Of a stretch of 64,000 bases of DNA, positions 8,114-18,101 are shown piece after piece. Both the position numbers and the translations under genes were made by a program. The notes beneath the pieces were generated by a model, which was given only the letters and a program-made list of their open reading frames with translations, searched no databases and was not told the DNA's origin. Position 1 is the first letter of the stretch, and every line of letters begins with the position of its first letter. The DNA comes from Shewanella glacialimarina (GTDB taxonomy: Bacteria > Pseudomonadota > Gammaproteobacteria > Enterobacterales > Shewanellaceae), in assembly GCF_020511155.1 (NCBI RefSeq), contig NZ_CP041216.1:3100001-3164000 (forward strand), read 5' to 3'.

Positions 8114-8406
8114 ATGTCTAACTCACCGAGTACCGCAGGTTCTAGTTTAATTGCGTCAATTGTTTGAAGCGCATAAACACCATTCATATCAATAATGCCG
8201 ACAATAATTTTATTAGTTAATGCGTACTCGTAATTAAACACAGTTTGAAAAGTCTTTGACGGTGGTACTTCCATGTATCTCATAACCAAGCCAGTAGTTC
8301 GGTCAATTATCATCAAACGACTCGCTGCAACGTCAATATCAACGGTCAGTAACCCAACGTTTAAATGGTCAGCACCCTTTGTTAGTTTGAGTATTAAACT
8401 ATTCAT
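8107..8406 (-). CDS. Small tail-module protein
   Basis: A 99-residue protein when started at ATG 8406, which overlaps the TAG stop of the preceding gene in the sequence ATGAATAG. A longer reading to 8538 exists but would lie wholly over the end of the upstream gene in another frame, so the shorter start is preferred. Seen: beta-rich sequence (LTVDIDVAASRLMIIDRTTG) with no recognised domain. It overlaps the next gene by 7 nt, consistent with a tightly packed tail operon. Function is unknown; a tail tip role is inferred from position. Confidence 0.7.
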   Translation of the reverse strand: MNSLILKLTKGADHLNVGLLTVDIDVAASRLMIIDRTTGLVMRYMEVPPSKTFQTVFNYEYALTNKIIVGIIDMNGVYALQTIDAIKLEPAVLGELDIW

Positions 8407-9370
8407 ACCAAGTGTCCAAATCAATACATACGTTACATGAACCAACGTGACCTTGCCTGATAATCCAATAACTACGACCCTGTTGAGTATGAATTTGCGG
8501 CCACGGTTGGTCACTATATCCACCTTGTGCAAATTCATACAGCCCAGCTATAGCGCCACGAATCACAGGTCTACTCTCGCTGAACCGTATGAGTGTATCA
8601 AAAGCGTCCTTGGTGCCTGAGTTAAGCGTTTTTAATTTCACCAATACAGGGGCAAGAAATAGGTTTGTAACGGGTACACCTTGCGAGTTAGAAGCTGACG
8701 TTTGAGAATAAAGTTTTGCACCATCCATCGGTAAATACAATTGGTACTCCGCTGAATATATGTCGTTGTTGGCGTCACCAAGTACGACTTGCCCTGAACC
8801 GTTACCCAAATAATCTAGTGATAAATTCCAACCAGTACCACCTGTATTATTTGTTGATGCATAAAATGCCATCATTGTTGATTGGTCATAAGGTAGCGAT
8901 GGGTCTAAATCACCAAACCACCAAGTACCAGACCCAGACGTACCTGACGCCATAGGTTTAGAGGTGTTATTAACTATTAAATAAAACGATCTCGACGTAC
9001 CGATTATCACCCACTGTGTGTTATTTACAGTTTGTGCAAAGATGGAATTATAAACGTGAAGCGGTAGCACTTCATCTACACTATTTGCAATTTTACCATG
9101 AGTGTAAATTACCGTACCACCCACCCTATCATCCGTATTGAAATCCGCAAATCGCAATACACCACCACTACCGTCAGTGGGTGAGTTTCTAAAAACAATC
9201 TTTCTATTCTGAACATCTTCAAATGGTGCAGTCCACCCTAATGGTGATTTAGTTCCATAACCCTCAACCAAGCATTTTTTTAAAATCGTTATAAGTTCAG
9301 ATGGTCGTCTTTCAACAAGTTGCGGTGCACCCGCATCATCCCAGCGATAAACCGTTACTGGTAATCCCAT
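8399..9370 (-). CDS. Tail protein of unknown family
   Basis: A 323-residue phage protein opening MGLPVTVYRWDDAGAPQL, an opening seen in tail proteins of Mu-like siphophages. Seen: a polar, Gly/Ser/Thr/Asn-rich body with tryptophan-containing turns (SGSGTWWFGDLDPS) and no hydrophobic transmembrane stretch, consistent with an extracellular beta-structured virion part. The C-terminal region has two close cysteines (GSCNVCIDL). It sits between the large 837-residue tail protein and the tip genes. It could be a receptor-facing tail component; this is inference from composition and position. Confidence 0.75.
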   Translation of the reverse strand: MGLPVTVYRWDDAGAPQLVERRPSELITILKKCLVEGYGTKSPLGWTAPFEDVQNRKIVFRNSPTDGSGGVLRFADFNTDDRVGGTVIYTHGKIANSVDEVLPLHVYNSIFAQTVNNTQWVIIGTSRSFYLIVNNTSKPMASGTSGSGTWWFGDLDPSLPYDQSTMMAFYASTNNTGGTGWNLSLDYLGNGSGQVVLGDANNDIYSAEYQLYLPMDGAKLYSQTSASNSQGVPVTNLFLAPVLVKLKTLNSGTKDAFDTLIRFSESRPVIRGAIAGLYEFAQGGYSDQPWPQIHTQQGRSYWIIRQGHVGSCNVCIDLDTWYE

Positions 9371-9407
9371 TTTAATACCCCTTCTTATAATTTATTAATA
9401 TCGAGCG

Positions 9408-11921
9408 TTACGATTCATTACCGCGGAATGACAACACCGCACGGTCTTCTGTAATTTGTGTGTGGCCACTTTGTACTGTTCGCAACAACATGGCAGGTTT
9501 TGAACTGGCATAACTTCTAAAACGAATAGCCTCACCAGCTTGCCAGCCGCCACCAAATGCGCTCTGGCGAATAATAAAATACGGGGCAAGTGTCAGTGGG
9601 TTTATTGGAGCGAAATCATTGACGGTATCGCCAGTTGCAATTTGACCTAAACGTTTACCCACACAGCGAAATGATGTTGGACTAGTCATAATTAACACCC
9701 AGTCTTCATTAATCGCGGTGTCGTTACGCACCTCAATCGGGTAATCAACCACGTTCAAGCTGGCTGTCGCATTGGTTCCATCTTGGTCCCAATTATTCGA
9801 CCAAGCTGTCATGTCGCGAACAGTACCAACTCGTGCTTGCAAGTCGCCCAAGTCTTGTACGCTAGACACCACAGAACCAATGGGATACGACTGGCTTAAT
9901 GGCGCGGCTAATACCAAAGTATTGGGCAGCACCTCTACAACCAACGCTAATTCACCTATGCTATCTGTCAGTAAAAATGGCGCTTCAAAACCACTAAAAT
10001 TACTGTGCAGTGTCACAACACCCGTTTCTTTAACCACACTGTAATGCGTGTTATTTAGTGTCCATAAACTGGCCCCATTGGCGTCAGTAATATCAACAAA
10101 TCGGGCATTCACTCGTACAGATAAGGTTTGGTCAGCAGCAGGGCTAACGATTACTTGGGTTTGGCTATGTTGCACATTGATGTTGGTCCAGGCAGTAAAA
10201 CATGCCACAACACCGCCGTTTTTAATCCGCAGTGGGTTTAGGCCATAAAGCTCAGGAGGGGGTGAAAGCGTCACCGTTTCGGTTACGTCATAACGTAGGG
10301 TGCTTAATATCACTCGTTGCGTAAACTCAAGCGACACCGCACCATTAACAATACTGCCCGTCACACCCGTGCCAGTAATAATGCCGTTGGCATCGGCGCT
10401 GGCACTCAGCAAGGTTTCAGAAGTGGTCGAAACAGTGACATAAAAGCTATCCAGTACAGGCTCAGGACTGGTAAGAACAAACGTCACACTTAAATCACCA
10501 GGTGGTACATCGCCACCACTTGCAGGTGCTGTTTTAGCTAGCAAACAGCCGTAGGTTAAGGTGAAATTACCCCGAAAATCCACGTCCTTAGTCACCACAC
10601 CAGTACGGGCATTAATCCAACCAATTACGGTCTGATTTAATTCAATTATAGGGATTGCGTCGATGTCATCGGCACTAAAGTTACCTAGGCTCACACTACT
10701 GTTGCTGTAGCTTGAACTATCAAAATTTACTTCACCCGCAAAAAAATCCTTCGTCAGAATGCTATTAACAGGAAACGTATTACTACTGGCATAAATCTGG
10801 TACTTGCTGGCCTGATAATACGACACCGCAATGCTGTTATTCCCGGTCATGTTAATGCCCGTAAAAATAACAGTAACCGTGGTACCAGTAATGAAGATGT
10901 TGGCATACTGACCAAACGAACCGCTGTAAGTTACCGCTTGCTTATTGTTTTCAGCAAACCAAGGTGAATTAACCAAATCAGGTATCTCAAAAATATAGGT
11001 GTTTTGATTTGGTATACTTGGCAAAACCAAGGTGTTGCGTGATGGAACATACACACCCGCATTATCAACTGTAACGCTGCCGCCTTGCGAATCAGACACT
11101 CCCGCTAATGCATTACCTGCGCTTAATGAAATGGTACGCACCTTGGGTAACATCTCTGTTATCGTGGTGCCAACATCAAGTATTTCACTCGTTGCAGCAG
11201 CGGTCAGCTCACTCACGCCATGGTATTTAATGCCATCGTTTGCGCTAACATAACGTAATTTAGTACACCCAGTTTCACCATTGATAGTGACGTCAAAGTT
11301 TGGCGTATTAAACGGAATAGCCGGCTTAAAATACACTTGCCCACCTTGGCCACCTGTTACGGTTTCTTGCACTTCACAAAAATGTTCAAAGCGGGGATAC
11401 AGCGCATTTTCATTACCCTCATACTCAACAGAAATAACAGTCACTTGGCCTTGGCTTAAGCGAATAGTTTCGTAATAGTCTTTACCATTAAATTGGTAAA
11501 TAGACTGCAAATACGAACGAGGAAACGAGTCTTGCCCCGCCAACAAACCAATTAACCGGTTGCGTACCAGTTGCCCAGCTTTAACGGATGACTCTAAAAT
11601 CTCTACCATGTCTGTCATGCGATCAGCATCTTCAAACTCATTTGACTCAGCTAACAACATGCTTACTAAAGGGTCTGTAGGTTTTTGACTGAAAAAAACA
11701 TGACCATTAAGCAACAGCTCAGTGCCTGTGGTATCCAGCGCGGGGTAACATTTGACAATATCGACCGCAGATTGCGAATGGTCAATATCTGAAATCGCTC
11801 TAAATAGCTCATTAAGCTCACCAGACTTCACCACTAATTTAGTGCGCTGGCCGCCCGCATCATCACTAGAACCCAGTGACTCAGGCTTGAATATTTTTAA
11901 ATCTGCTCGGGTAATGGTCAT
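9408..11921 (-). CDS. Large tail protein (probable tail fibre or tip component)
   Basis: An 837-residue phage protein, the second largest of the late operon. The N-terminal quarter is helical and polar (KSGELNELFRAISDIDHSQS, about residues 30-50), while the remainder is strongly beta-rich with many Thr/Ser/Val/Asn repeats and glycine turns (GNGS/TGTG-type), as in fibre and receptor-binding proteins. It contains repeated motifs of the type VTLSPPPELYGLNPLR and TGVVTLHSNFSG. No collagen-like triplets or peptidase are visible. It follows tape measure and one small gene, where tip and fibre proteins of long-tailed phages usually lie. The role is inferred. Confidence 0.75.
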   Translation of the reverse strand: MTITRADLKIFKPESLGSSDDAGGQRTKLVVKSGELNELFRAISDIDHSQSAVDIVKCYPALDTTGTELLLNGHVFFSQKPTDPLVSMLLAESNEFEDADRMTDMVEILESSVKAGQLVRNRLIGLLAGQDSFPRSYLQSIYQFNGKDYYETIRLSQGQVTVISVEYEGNENALYPRFEHFCEVQETVTGGQGGQVYFKPAIPFNTPNFDVTINGETGCTKLRYVSANDGIKYHGVSELTAAATSEILDVGTTITEMLPKVRTISLSAGNALAGVSDSQGGSVTVDNAGVYVPSRNTLVLPSIPNQNTYIFEIPDLVNSPWFAENNKQAVTYSGSFGQYANIFITGTTVTVIFTGINMTGNNSIAVSYYQASKYQIYASSNTFPVNSILTKDFFAGEVNFDSSSYSNSSVSLGNFSADDIDAIPIIELNQTVIGWINARTGVVTKDVDFRGNFTLTYGCLLAKTAPASGGDVPPGDLSVTFVLTSPEPVLDSFYVTVSTTSETLLSASADANGIITGTGVTGSIVNGAVSLEFTQRVILSTLRYDVTETVTLSPPPELYGLNPLRIKNGGVVACFTAWTNINVQHSQTQVIVSPAADQTLSVRVNARFVDITDANGASLWTLNNTHYSVVKETGVVTLHSNFSGFEAPFLLTDSIGELALVVEVLPNTLVLAAPLSQSYPIGSVVSSVQDLGDLQARVGTVRDMTAWSNNWDQDGTNATASLNVVDYPIEVRNDTAINEDWVLIMTSPTSFRCVGKRLGQIATGDTVNDFAPINPLTLAPYFIIRQSAFGGGWQAGEAIRFRSYASSKPAMLLRTVQSGHTQITEDRAVLSFRGNES

Positions 11922-11947
11922 GTGCTTTCTCTTTAAATAATGGCTCT

Positions 11948-12310
11948 TTAAACGGTGATTAATTTCAGGGTAATGGCGTCAATTTGTTCCGGATCGCCAT
12001 CGCTATAATTGATTGTTGGTATGCCGCTGATTGCCTGCTCGCTAAAGTCCCACATCACGCTCAACACTTGACCGTTAATTTGTAATTCAAATGCCGTGAC
12101 AGTTAAATTTGCATGGCTTTCTAGCAATTCGAATATGGCCAAGGCTTCACCTTCGCTATACAACACTATGCTGCGACCAGCTTGTTTACTGGCAATTTCA
12201 ATATGCTGCGAACCATCGAGGGCAAATTCACGACTGCTCACATGGGGCGTATAGCCAAAGCGGTTTAACCAAATAAAATGCGGTAATTCGATAGTGCCTA
12301 GAATGATCAT
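11948..12310 (-). CDS. Small tail-module protein after tape measure
   Basis: A 120-residue protein starting MIILGTIELPHFIWLNRFGY. Its ATGA start overlaps the tape measure stop by 4 nt, so it is translationally coupled to it. Seen: a mix of short strands and a helix, no membrane segment. In long-tailed phages the gene just after the tape measure often encodes a distal tail protein that begins the tail tip, and this may be such a protein, although its length is short for that family. Function is otherwise unknown. Confidence 0.75.
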   Translation of the reverse strand: MIILGTIELPHFIWLNRFGYTPHVSSREFALDGSQHIEIASKQAGRSIVLYSEGEALAIFELLESHANLTVTAFELQINGQVLSVMWDFSEQAISGIPTINYSDGDPEQIDAITLKLITV

Positions 12311-15300
12311 GAGGTAGCCTTTATTTGTTCAAGCTCACGAAACAGCAACTGTTTAAACTCATCCAGCAAATCAGCTTTCATGATATTTCCCGATGGCATA
12401 ACCAGTTCAAGCCGCACTGTATCAACACGCCCGGTACTTACTGTGGTCGTCGAATTTCGAGGGGTAACCGCTGATTGTGTTGGGGCGTTACTTGCGCTGA
12501 TGTCGCGGCTTGTCGTTGATGCTTGCGCTTGTGCTTGCTGACGACGTTCGCTTGCCTCTGCATCCATCTGTTTAAGCTTTGTTTGATAAATTTCTCGGCT
12601 TAAACTCAGCGCCTCTTTGGCACTGGCAATCGCGGTTTCATCCTGGGCTGTTCTTGCTGCGATCAGCTGGGCTTCAAGTTCAGCTTGTTGCTGTGCATAA
12701 CGACGCTTTTCAATAGCGGTTTGATTATTGTTAAGTTGATCAAGCTCATCTTTAAGGCTATTGACCGTGCCGTTAATATCATCACGTAAGTCTAAAATTC
12801 GGCTACGGGTAGACTCAATGGCAGCTTGTAATGGCTTAAGTTCCTCATCACCCAATTCACGTATTTGTTGTTTAGCATATCGACCAATCTGATCTACTTT
12901 GGCAAGGGTAGCGCTTGAGCTTTCAAGCTCTTCGGTCCACTTACGAATGGCTAATGTCTCGTTGATGATTTGTTTTTCACGCGTCAACCCAAGGTTATAT
13001 TGCCTAGCCAAATGGCCCCAAAAACCAGTATTCACCCTTTGGTTTTGCACTATTTTACTGGTTAGCACATCAACACGTTCGCCTAAGTCTTCAGTGCTTT
13101 TATCACTTAACGAAAATTGCTCATTAAGGTAAATTTGAGCCTGAGCAAATAAGTTAATATATTCTGTGACTTTCCCTGTCTGCTGCTCAAGTCTTTCTAA
13201 TTCTTCACGTTGTTCAATCAAGCTGTTAGTGGTGCCTTGTACTTGATCGTCCGTGTTTTCTTCTTCATCACCTAAACCACCCATAAGCTGTTGCAAAATG
13301 TTTAACAACTGCACTAAGCGTTCTTTTTGACGGTTATATTCTTCTTGGTTAATCGCACCGTTTTTAAAGGCATCATTTAGCCTATCAAGCTCGGCGTTAT
13401 TTGATTCATATTGTGTTTTTAGCTGGGCAAAATTAGCGGCTTCAAGCTTCTTAACCTCATTAAGTCTCTCTGTTTGGTCTTTTAATTTTTGGGTATTGCG
13501 ACTAAGGTCAACTATTGCATCACTATTAGTGGTATTGGCATCAGTACTAACACTTAATGCAGCACGATTCTTCGCTAATGTTGCAGTGGTTTGTTCAATA
13601 TCTTTAGCTAGTTTCTGGTGTGCAGACGTGACGCCACCTTGCAGCGCATCGCTATAACGCTTCGATTTATCCGTCAGCTTTTGATATTCATCACTTAATT
13701 GCAATGCAGCAGCCTGAGCTTTTAATCCTTCAGGAACCATTTTACCTGATGCTTCAGCGGCAACAATTGCGGCCTTTGCCCAGCCAATAAAGGCATCTCT
13801 AACCTGATCAACGGGCTCTTTATTGTCACGAATAAGCTCAAAAGCAACTTTTGATTTTTCAGCAGTGTCCTGTAACGACTTAGTACTGGTCAGCCCTAAG
13901 TCTTTGTATGCTTGTTCAAGTGCATTAGCGCCTTTAGCAGAGGCATCTAAGTAAGTTTGTTGTTCTTGAAATTTAGCTTTTAACTCATTGAGCAATTGCA
14001 CATGGGCTGCATATTCATCACCAGCTGCCTGCAAAGGTTCAATAGCCGCATCAATTTGGCGAATAAAGCCAGCCATGCCCCCATTCACATTTTCAAGCGT
14101 TTTAGTTTGCTCGCTCAGGGTTAACGTTAAGCGTAATGCTTCATCTATAGTCAGTCTGATGGGCTCAATAGCCACTTGCGTTGCGTTACCTAATGCGGCT
14201 GTAGCATCGGCTTGATCTTTAGTGGCTTTGGTCGCAGCGCGTGCCGCTTCTTCTTGGGCAAGCACTTGCGCGTTTTGAATCATTAACTCAGCGGTAAAGG
14301 CTTTATAAGTATTGGTTTTTAAATCATAAATAATTAAACCGTCTTTTTCGGCTTGCAGTACTTCCGCCATACTGCGAAACAGCATACCTGTCGCATCGTT
14401 TAATGCTGTTAGCTGGGTGATTTTTGCTTTTTCGGTTTGGGTGGCAAACTTACGGCTCTCAGCAAGGGCGTTCTCCGCCTTAATCAAATCCCACATCGCT
14501 TCACCAAGATTGTATATCTCAGTAACCGACCAGGCAGCAGCGCCCGCTAAGCCTAACTTACCTAAAAGCTTAGCGGTATTTTTAAGCCCACCATCAAGCA
14601 CTACACCTGCAGCTGCAGCCGTTTTTTGAGCGGCTTCAAACTTAACTAACCACTCAATCGCTTCCTTAGTGCCTTTGGCCATGTCGATAAAATAGCTACC
14701 TACTTTAAACGCAGCCCATGCTCCGGCAACCATGGCGATGGTATCGCTATATTCATACAAAAATAGCCCAGTACTTTTAACACCTTCACCAATACTGATA
14801 ATGGCATTACTGATCTCAAGCGCCCATTCTCTTAAACGGCCATCGGCGGCCATAGTGGCAAACTCGGTATTAAGCGCAGTTAATTGGCCTTTTAACCAAT
14901 CCATTGCACCGGCATTTGATACCTCGGCATAAAATGCGCTTAAATTATCTTTAGCGTTAGAAATTAAGCCCGATAACAACGCCATGTTAGCAGCTGCAGC
15001 ACCCGCCGCGCCTTTGGCCATTTCATCCATCAATGCCTTAATCACATCGCGGCTAAGCTTGCCTTGTTCGCTCAGCTTTTGCAGCTCAACGGTATTTTTA
15101 CCCGTCGCCTTCTCAAGCAACTCCCACACGGGTACGCCGCGCTCAATCAATTGCAGAATTTCTTCTCCCTGCAATTTTTGCTTTGCCCAGGCTTGACCTA
15201 GCGCAAGTGAAATACCTTCAACTTCCTGAAACGAGCCACCTAACTTAAATGCCTGGTCAACAATGGCTTGCATTGAGCCATTCATAGGATCAAGTCCAAA

Positions 15301-16320
15301 GGCTTTAAGCTTTACAAAAACCTGGCTGACTTCTTCAAGCTGTAACGGGGTGTTTTTGGCAAAGTCTTTCACCCATTCAGTGGCTTGTTCACCGCCAGCA
15401 ATAGACCCCATCAAAGCATTAAACTGCACACCTAGACGCTCGTACTTATCACCGGTTGAAAAAATGTCTTTCACCGCTTGAGTAACACGGTCAAAGCCTA
15501 AATACGCACCGGCTAATGCAGTGACTTGGCCAATTACACCGCGTAATGAGTTGGCATGTTCGCGGGCACTGTTATTGCCTTTGTCCAAGTCTTTGGCAAA
15601 CTTATCAACTTTACGGCCAGTACCATCCAGTTCAGCGCCTAATTTACGTTGAGCAACGGTGAGGTTGTTGTAGTCAATGCCCGATTTAGACAGAGCATTT
15701 TGCAATTTAGTATGGCTTGACGATTGCTGCGCTAATTCGCGCTGCATTTGCTCCAGCTCTTTTTCAGCCACATCAATCGAGCGCGCCAACTGCACAAAGG
15801 GCGCATCGGTTTGGCTAGCACGTTGCTTTAAGTCTTGCAGTGCAAGCGCAGAAGCCGTTAGGGCGAGCTCTTGCTGTTCAAGCTCATTGCGTGAACGCTT
15901 AAAGGTGTTAATCAATTCTTGCTGATTGGCCAATCCATCAAGCTTATTGGCTAAAGTGTTGGCTTTTTGGCTGGTCGATTGGCTGCTGTCGCCAACCTCA
16001 TTAAGTTCAGTGGCTAAGGGCTTAAGGCCATTAGTGAGCTGCTCGGTTTGTTTGCTTGTGGTACTGGCGCTTTGGGCTACTTGGTCAAGTTGTTGATCAA
16101 GCGGTGCAAGGCGCTGATTAAGTTCATCAACTTGGTTAGCACCGGATTGGCTGGCGTCACTGACACCATCGAGTTCATCTGCCAGGGCCTGCGTCTTAGG
16201 ATTCGCCACATCCGACTCAACGCCGATGCGCTTAAGCTCATCAACTAAGGCGGCAATGTGCTGTTTACCGGTGGCTTCGGCAACAATACGCAGGGCGAGT
16301 TCTAAGGTTTTATCAGCCAT
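12307..16320 (-). CDS. Tail tape measure protein
   Basis: A 1337-residue protein that sets tail length and is delivered through the tube. Seen: an N-terminal coiled-coil region (about 1-260) rich in Gln, Ser and Leu; a conserved tape-measure domain at about 280-480 with YERLGVQFNALMGSIAGG, FVKLKAFGLDPMNGSMQA and GEEILQLIERGVPVWELL; a hydrophobic stretch (about 490-620); and long coiled coils to the C-terminus. At roughly 0.15 nm per residue it would give a tail of about 200 nm, far longer than the Mu tail. It follows the tail tube gene; no separate chaperone gene with a frameshift is visible in the 112-bp gap. Confidence 0.93.
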   Translation of the reverse strand: MADKTLELALRIVAEATGKQHIAALVDELKRIGVESDVANPKTQALADELDGVSDASQSGANQVDELNQRLAPLDQQLDQVAQSASTTSKQTEQLTNGLKPLATELNEVGDSSQSTSQKANTLANKLDGLANQQELINTFKRSRNELEQQELALTASALALQDLKQRASQTDAPFVQLARSIDVAEKELEQMQRELAQQSSSHTKLQNALSKSGIDYNNLTVAQRKLGAELDGTGRKVDKFAKDLDKGNNSAREHANSLRGVIGQVTALAGAYLGFDRVTQAVKDIFSTGDKYERLGVQFNALMGSIAGGEQATEWVKDFAKNTPLQLEEVSQVFVKLKAFGLDPMNGSMQAIVDQAFKLGGSFQEVEGISLALGQAWAKQKLQGEEILQLIERGVPVWELLEKATGKNTVELQKLSEQGKLSRDVIKALMDEMAKGAAGAAAANMALLSGLISNAKDNLSAFYAEVSNAGAMDWLKGQLTALNTEFATMAADGRLREWALEISNAIISIGEGVKSTGLFLYEYSDTIAMVAGAWAAFKVGSYFIDMAKGTKEAIEWLVKFEAAQKTAAAAGVVLDGGLKNTAKLLGKLGLAGAAAWSVTEIYNLGEAMWDLIKAENALAESRKFATQTEKAKITQLTALNDATGMLFRSMAEVLQAEKDGLIIYDLKTNTYKAFTAELMIQNAQVLAQEEAARAATKATKDQADATAALGNATQVAIEPIRLTIDEALRLTLTLSEQTKTLENVNGGMAGFIRQIDAAIEPLQAAGDEYAAHVQLLNELKAKFQEQQTYLDASAKGANALEQAYKDLGLTSTKSLQDTAEKSKVAFELIRDNKEPVDQVRDAFIGWAKAAIVAAEASGKMVPEGLKAQAAALQLSDEYQKLTDKSKRYSDALQGGVTSAHQKLAKDIEQTTATLAKNRAALSVSTDANTTNSDAIVDLSRNTQKLKDQTERLNEVKKLEAANFAQLKTQYESNNAELDRLNDAFKNGAINQEEYNRQKERLVQLLNILQQLMGGLGDEEENTDDQVQGTTNSLIEQREELERLEQQTGKVTEYINLFAQAQIYLNEQFSLSDKSTEDLGERVDVLTSKIVQNQRVNTGFWGHLARQYNLGLTREKQIINETLAIRKWTEELESSSATLAKVDQIGRYAKQQIRELGDEELKPLQAAIESTRSRILDLRDDINGTVNSLKDELDQLNNNQTAIEKRRYAQQQAELEAQLIAARTAQDETAIASAKEALSLSREIYQTKLKQMDAEASERRQQAQAQASTTSRDISASNAPTQSAVTPRNSTTTVSTGRVDTVRLELVMPSGNIMKADLLDEFKQLLFRELEQIKATS

Positions 16321-16378
16321 GGCTCTCTCGATATATGTCGTTTAAATCAGGTTTAAACGAAGGTTAAACAGGCATGCA

Positions 16379-16407
16379 AAAGGGCACACGATTAATCGAT
16401 GCCCTTT
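16379..16407. terminator. Hairpin between tail tube and tape measure genes
   Basis: An 8-bp inverted repeat (AAAGGGCA / TGCCCTTT) with a 13-nt loop lies between two late genes. No T-run follows on the minus strand, so it is more likely an attenuating or message-stabilising hairpin than a full terminator. Confidence 0.4.
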
Positions 16408-16432
16408 GCTTATTTAGTCTATTAACATTTGA

Positions 16433-17188
16433 CTAGGCAGTTGGGGCATCTAACTCTGAATATTCAAAGGGATGGTCTTTACCTGCAACTAACTGTGCTT
16501 TACCGGCTAAGGTTGCGCTGACAAACTCGCTAGCAGCAAAGTCCAATGCACTGGTTGGCGATAAGCTGGCATCAAAAATATCCAGTTTGATAGGCTTACC
16601 GGTTTCAAGGTTGGTGCCTTCACCAAATAGGCGGGCACGTACCTGGGCATTAACGCCGCCTTTTACCAAGGTGCCACTAATGGCATTGTGCTGACCGGTT
16701 ACCAGCACTTCTCCACCGGCTTCAACAGCACTGCCTTTTAGAGCGCGCACTAACCCAAGGGCGTAGTTCACTTCATAGTCGGTACCAAGCACGAGTGTGG
16801 CCGCATCTTTTTTCACACTAAACCCTAAGGTGGCAAAGTTAGATTGTGGTAATTGTGCCCAGCGTAAATTGGTCGGCAGTATTAAAGGTGTATCTGTTAA
16901 ATCACCACTGCCTTGATTAATAACCTGAGTATCACCCAGCAGCGCCATCGCTATCAGCTCAGCGGGTTGATCGTCAAACATCCATTCAACCTCTACTGGC
17001 TTAGCAATTTTCACCACACTCAGCGCTTGGCCATAGTTAGCTTTCTTTTTACTACCACGCACTTTTTCATCTGCGTCGGTTTTAATAGCAAGCTTAGTGG
17101 TGTTAATAGGACCAATGATCCCCGTTGATTGTCCTTGGGCATTTAATCGGTCAACAAAGAAGTTGCCGGCAACAAGTAATCCACTCAT
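16433..17188 (-). CDS. Major tail tube protein
   Basis: A 251-residue late protein with the pattern of a long-tailed phage tube subunit: an N-terminal loop region (MSGLLVAGNFFVDRLNAQGQ), alternating beta segments, and an internal block VEVEWMFDDQPAELIAMALLG of a type seen in phage tail tube proteins. It lies between a gp37-like tail completion gene and the tape measure, the normal place for a tube gene. There is no sheath gene next to it, which supports a non-contractile tail. A short hairpin follows the gene. Confidence 0.8.
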   Translation of the reverse strand: MSGLLVAGNFFVDRLNAQGQSTGIIGPINTTKLAIKTDADEKVRGSKKKANYGQALSVVKIAKPVEVEWMFDDQPAELIAMALLGDTQVINQGSGDLTDTPLILPTNLRWAQLPQSNFATLGFSVKKDAATLVLGTDYEVNYALGLVRALKGSAVEAGGEVLVTGQHNAISGTLVKGGVNAQVRARLFGEGTNLETGKPIKLDIFDASLSPTSALDFAASEFVSATLAGKAQLVAGKDHPFEYSELDAPTA

Positions 17189-17209
17189 AAGTATTTCCTT
17201 AAACGTTAA

Positions 17210-17659
17210 CTAAAGATTAGGGTTAAAGCGTAACTGCACAGAAAAGGCCAATGGGTAATACCCATGGCTTTTACTGAAACGGGGTTTTATCGGGCTGTTG
17301 ATGCGTAAAAACGGCCCCATTCTCTGACCATGTAGATCAATAGATTTGCCAGCTAGCGCGCTCAATGTTTTAACTAACAACTCACCCGCATCGGCTTCAT
17401 GAATTGATAATCGGCACGCCAACATCACAAGCCAGGTTTGTTTAATTTGTGTCGTCGCGCCGCCTTGCGCGCTATCGGGTAAGGTGTCTCCCATGTAAAG
17501 CAAATGAACTGCTGGCGTTACTTGGCTACGCTCATCGACATCACTTAACTCATTAGCTTGGTAAACCTTTTTTACGCTTTTATTCGTGACTAAAGGTGCT
17601 AGCAATGCATTTAGCGCATCACCCGCCACCAGGTAGTTCTCTTTAATGTCATACATCAA
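17210..17659 (-). CDS. Mu gp37-like tail completion protein
   Basis: A 149-residue protein resembling the gp37/tail terminator group of Mu-like phages. Seen: an N-terminal helix (NYLVAGDALNALLAPLV), a central strand block (QTWLVMLACRLSIHEADAGE) and a C-terminal PLAFSVQLRFNPNL. Proteins at this place cap the tail tube and join it to the head. It overlaps the DUF1320 gene upstream by 4 nt and is followed by the tail tube gene. Family assignment is from pattern and gene order. Confidence 0.75.
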   Translation of the reverse strand: MMYDIKENYLVAGDALNALLAPLVTNKSVKKVYQANELSDVDERSQVTPAVHLLYMGDTLPDSAQGGATTQIKQTWLVMLACRLSIHEADAGELLVKTLSALAGKSIDLHGQRMGPFLRINSPIKPRFSKSHGYYPLAFSVQLRFNPNL

Positions 17660-18099
17660 ATAAACCCCTTCGCGCTATTACGGCTAAACACGCTGCCAGC
17701 ACTTTCTATCACCACTGTAAGTTCACTTTGCTTAACCGTTTCACCTGTATCAGCCAGCCCCAAACTAATATCGCCTTTGCTCACTGAGGTTAAAAACTTC
17801 ACCACCGCTTGATAGCGCTTTTCAACTTGTTCAGGCGCTCTGTCGCCGTATAAAAAGTAACGGGCAATATCACAGCAATTACGTTCTAACACGGTCGGTA
17901 CTGTCACTAGCGGCAGCTTATATCGTCCAACAATGTAGCCATCAATCTCAGCACTGGCATCAGACAAGGCTTGCTCAAGTACTGTCAGGTTAATTTCACC
18001 AGGCACGCTATCTTCACGCTCAGTCAGCAGCACCAAGTCTTGCTGACCAAACCGGCTTAGCATGTCGGCGGTGGTGGCATAAAGCGTGACATTAGACAT
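17656..18099 (-). CDS. DUF1320 / Mu gp36-like head-tail connector protein
   Basis: A 147-residue DUF1320 protein, the Mu gp36 family. Seen: the characteristic opening with YATTADMLSRFGQQDLV and the mid-protein block ASAEIDGYIVGRYKLPL, then LERNCCDIARYFLYGDRAPE, a signature of the family. It is predicted to act as an adaptor at the head-tail interface. Order (head protein, gp35-like, gp36, gp37) matches Mu exactly. Two adjacent cysteines occur in the CCDIARY segment. Confidence 0.9.
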   Translation of the reverse strand: MSNVTLYATTADMLSRFGQQDLVLLTEREDSVPGEINLTVLEQALSDASAEIDGYIVGRYKLPLVTVPTVLERNCCDIARYFLYGDRAPEQVEKRYQAVVKFLTSVSKGDISLGLADTGETVKQSELTVVIESAGSVFSRNSAKGFI

Positions 18100-18101
18100 A
18101 C

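Noticed and set aside
6332..11921. Mu-type invertible tail-fibre segment
   Set aside because: No Gin-type invertase gene or inverted gix-like sites are visible, and there is only one set of fibre-like genes.
12899..16248. Several plus-strand frames of 60-82 codons inside the tape measure gene
   Set aside because: They are antisense shadows caused by the composition of the long minus-strand gene.
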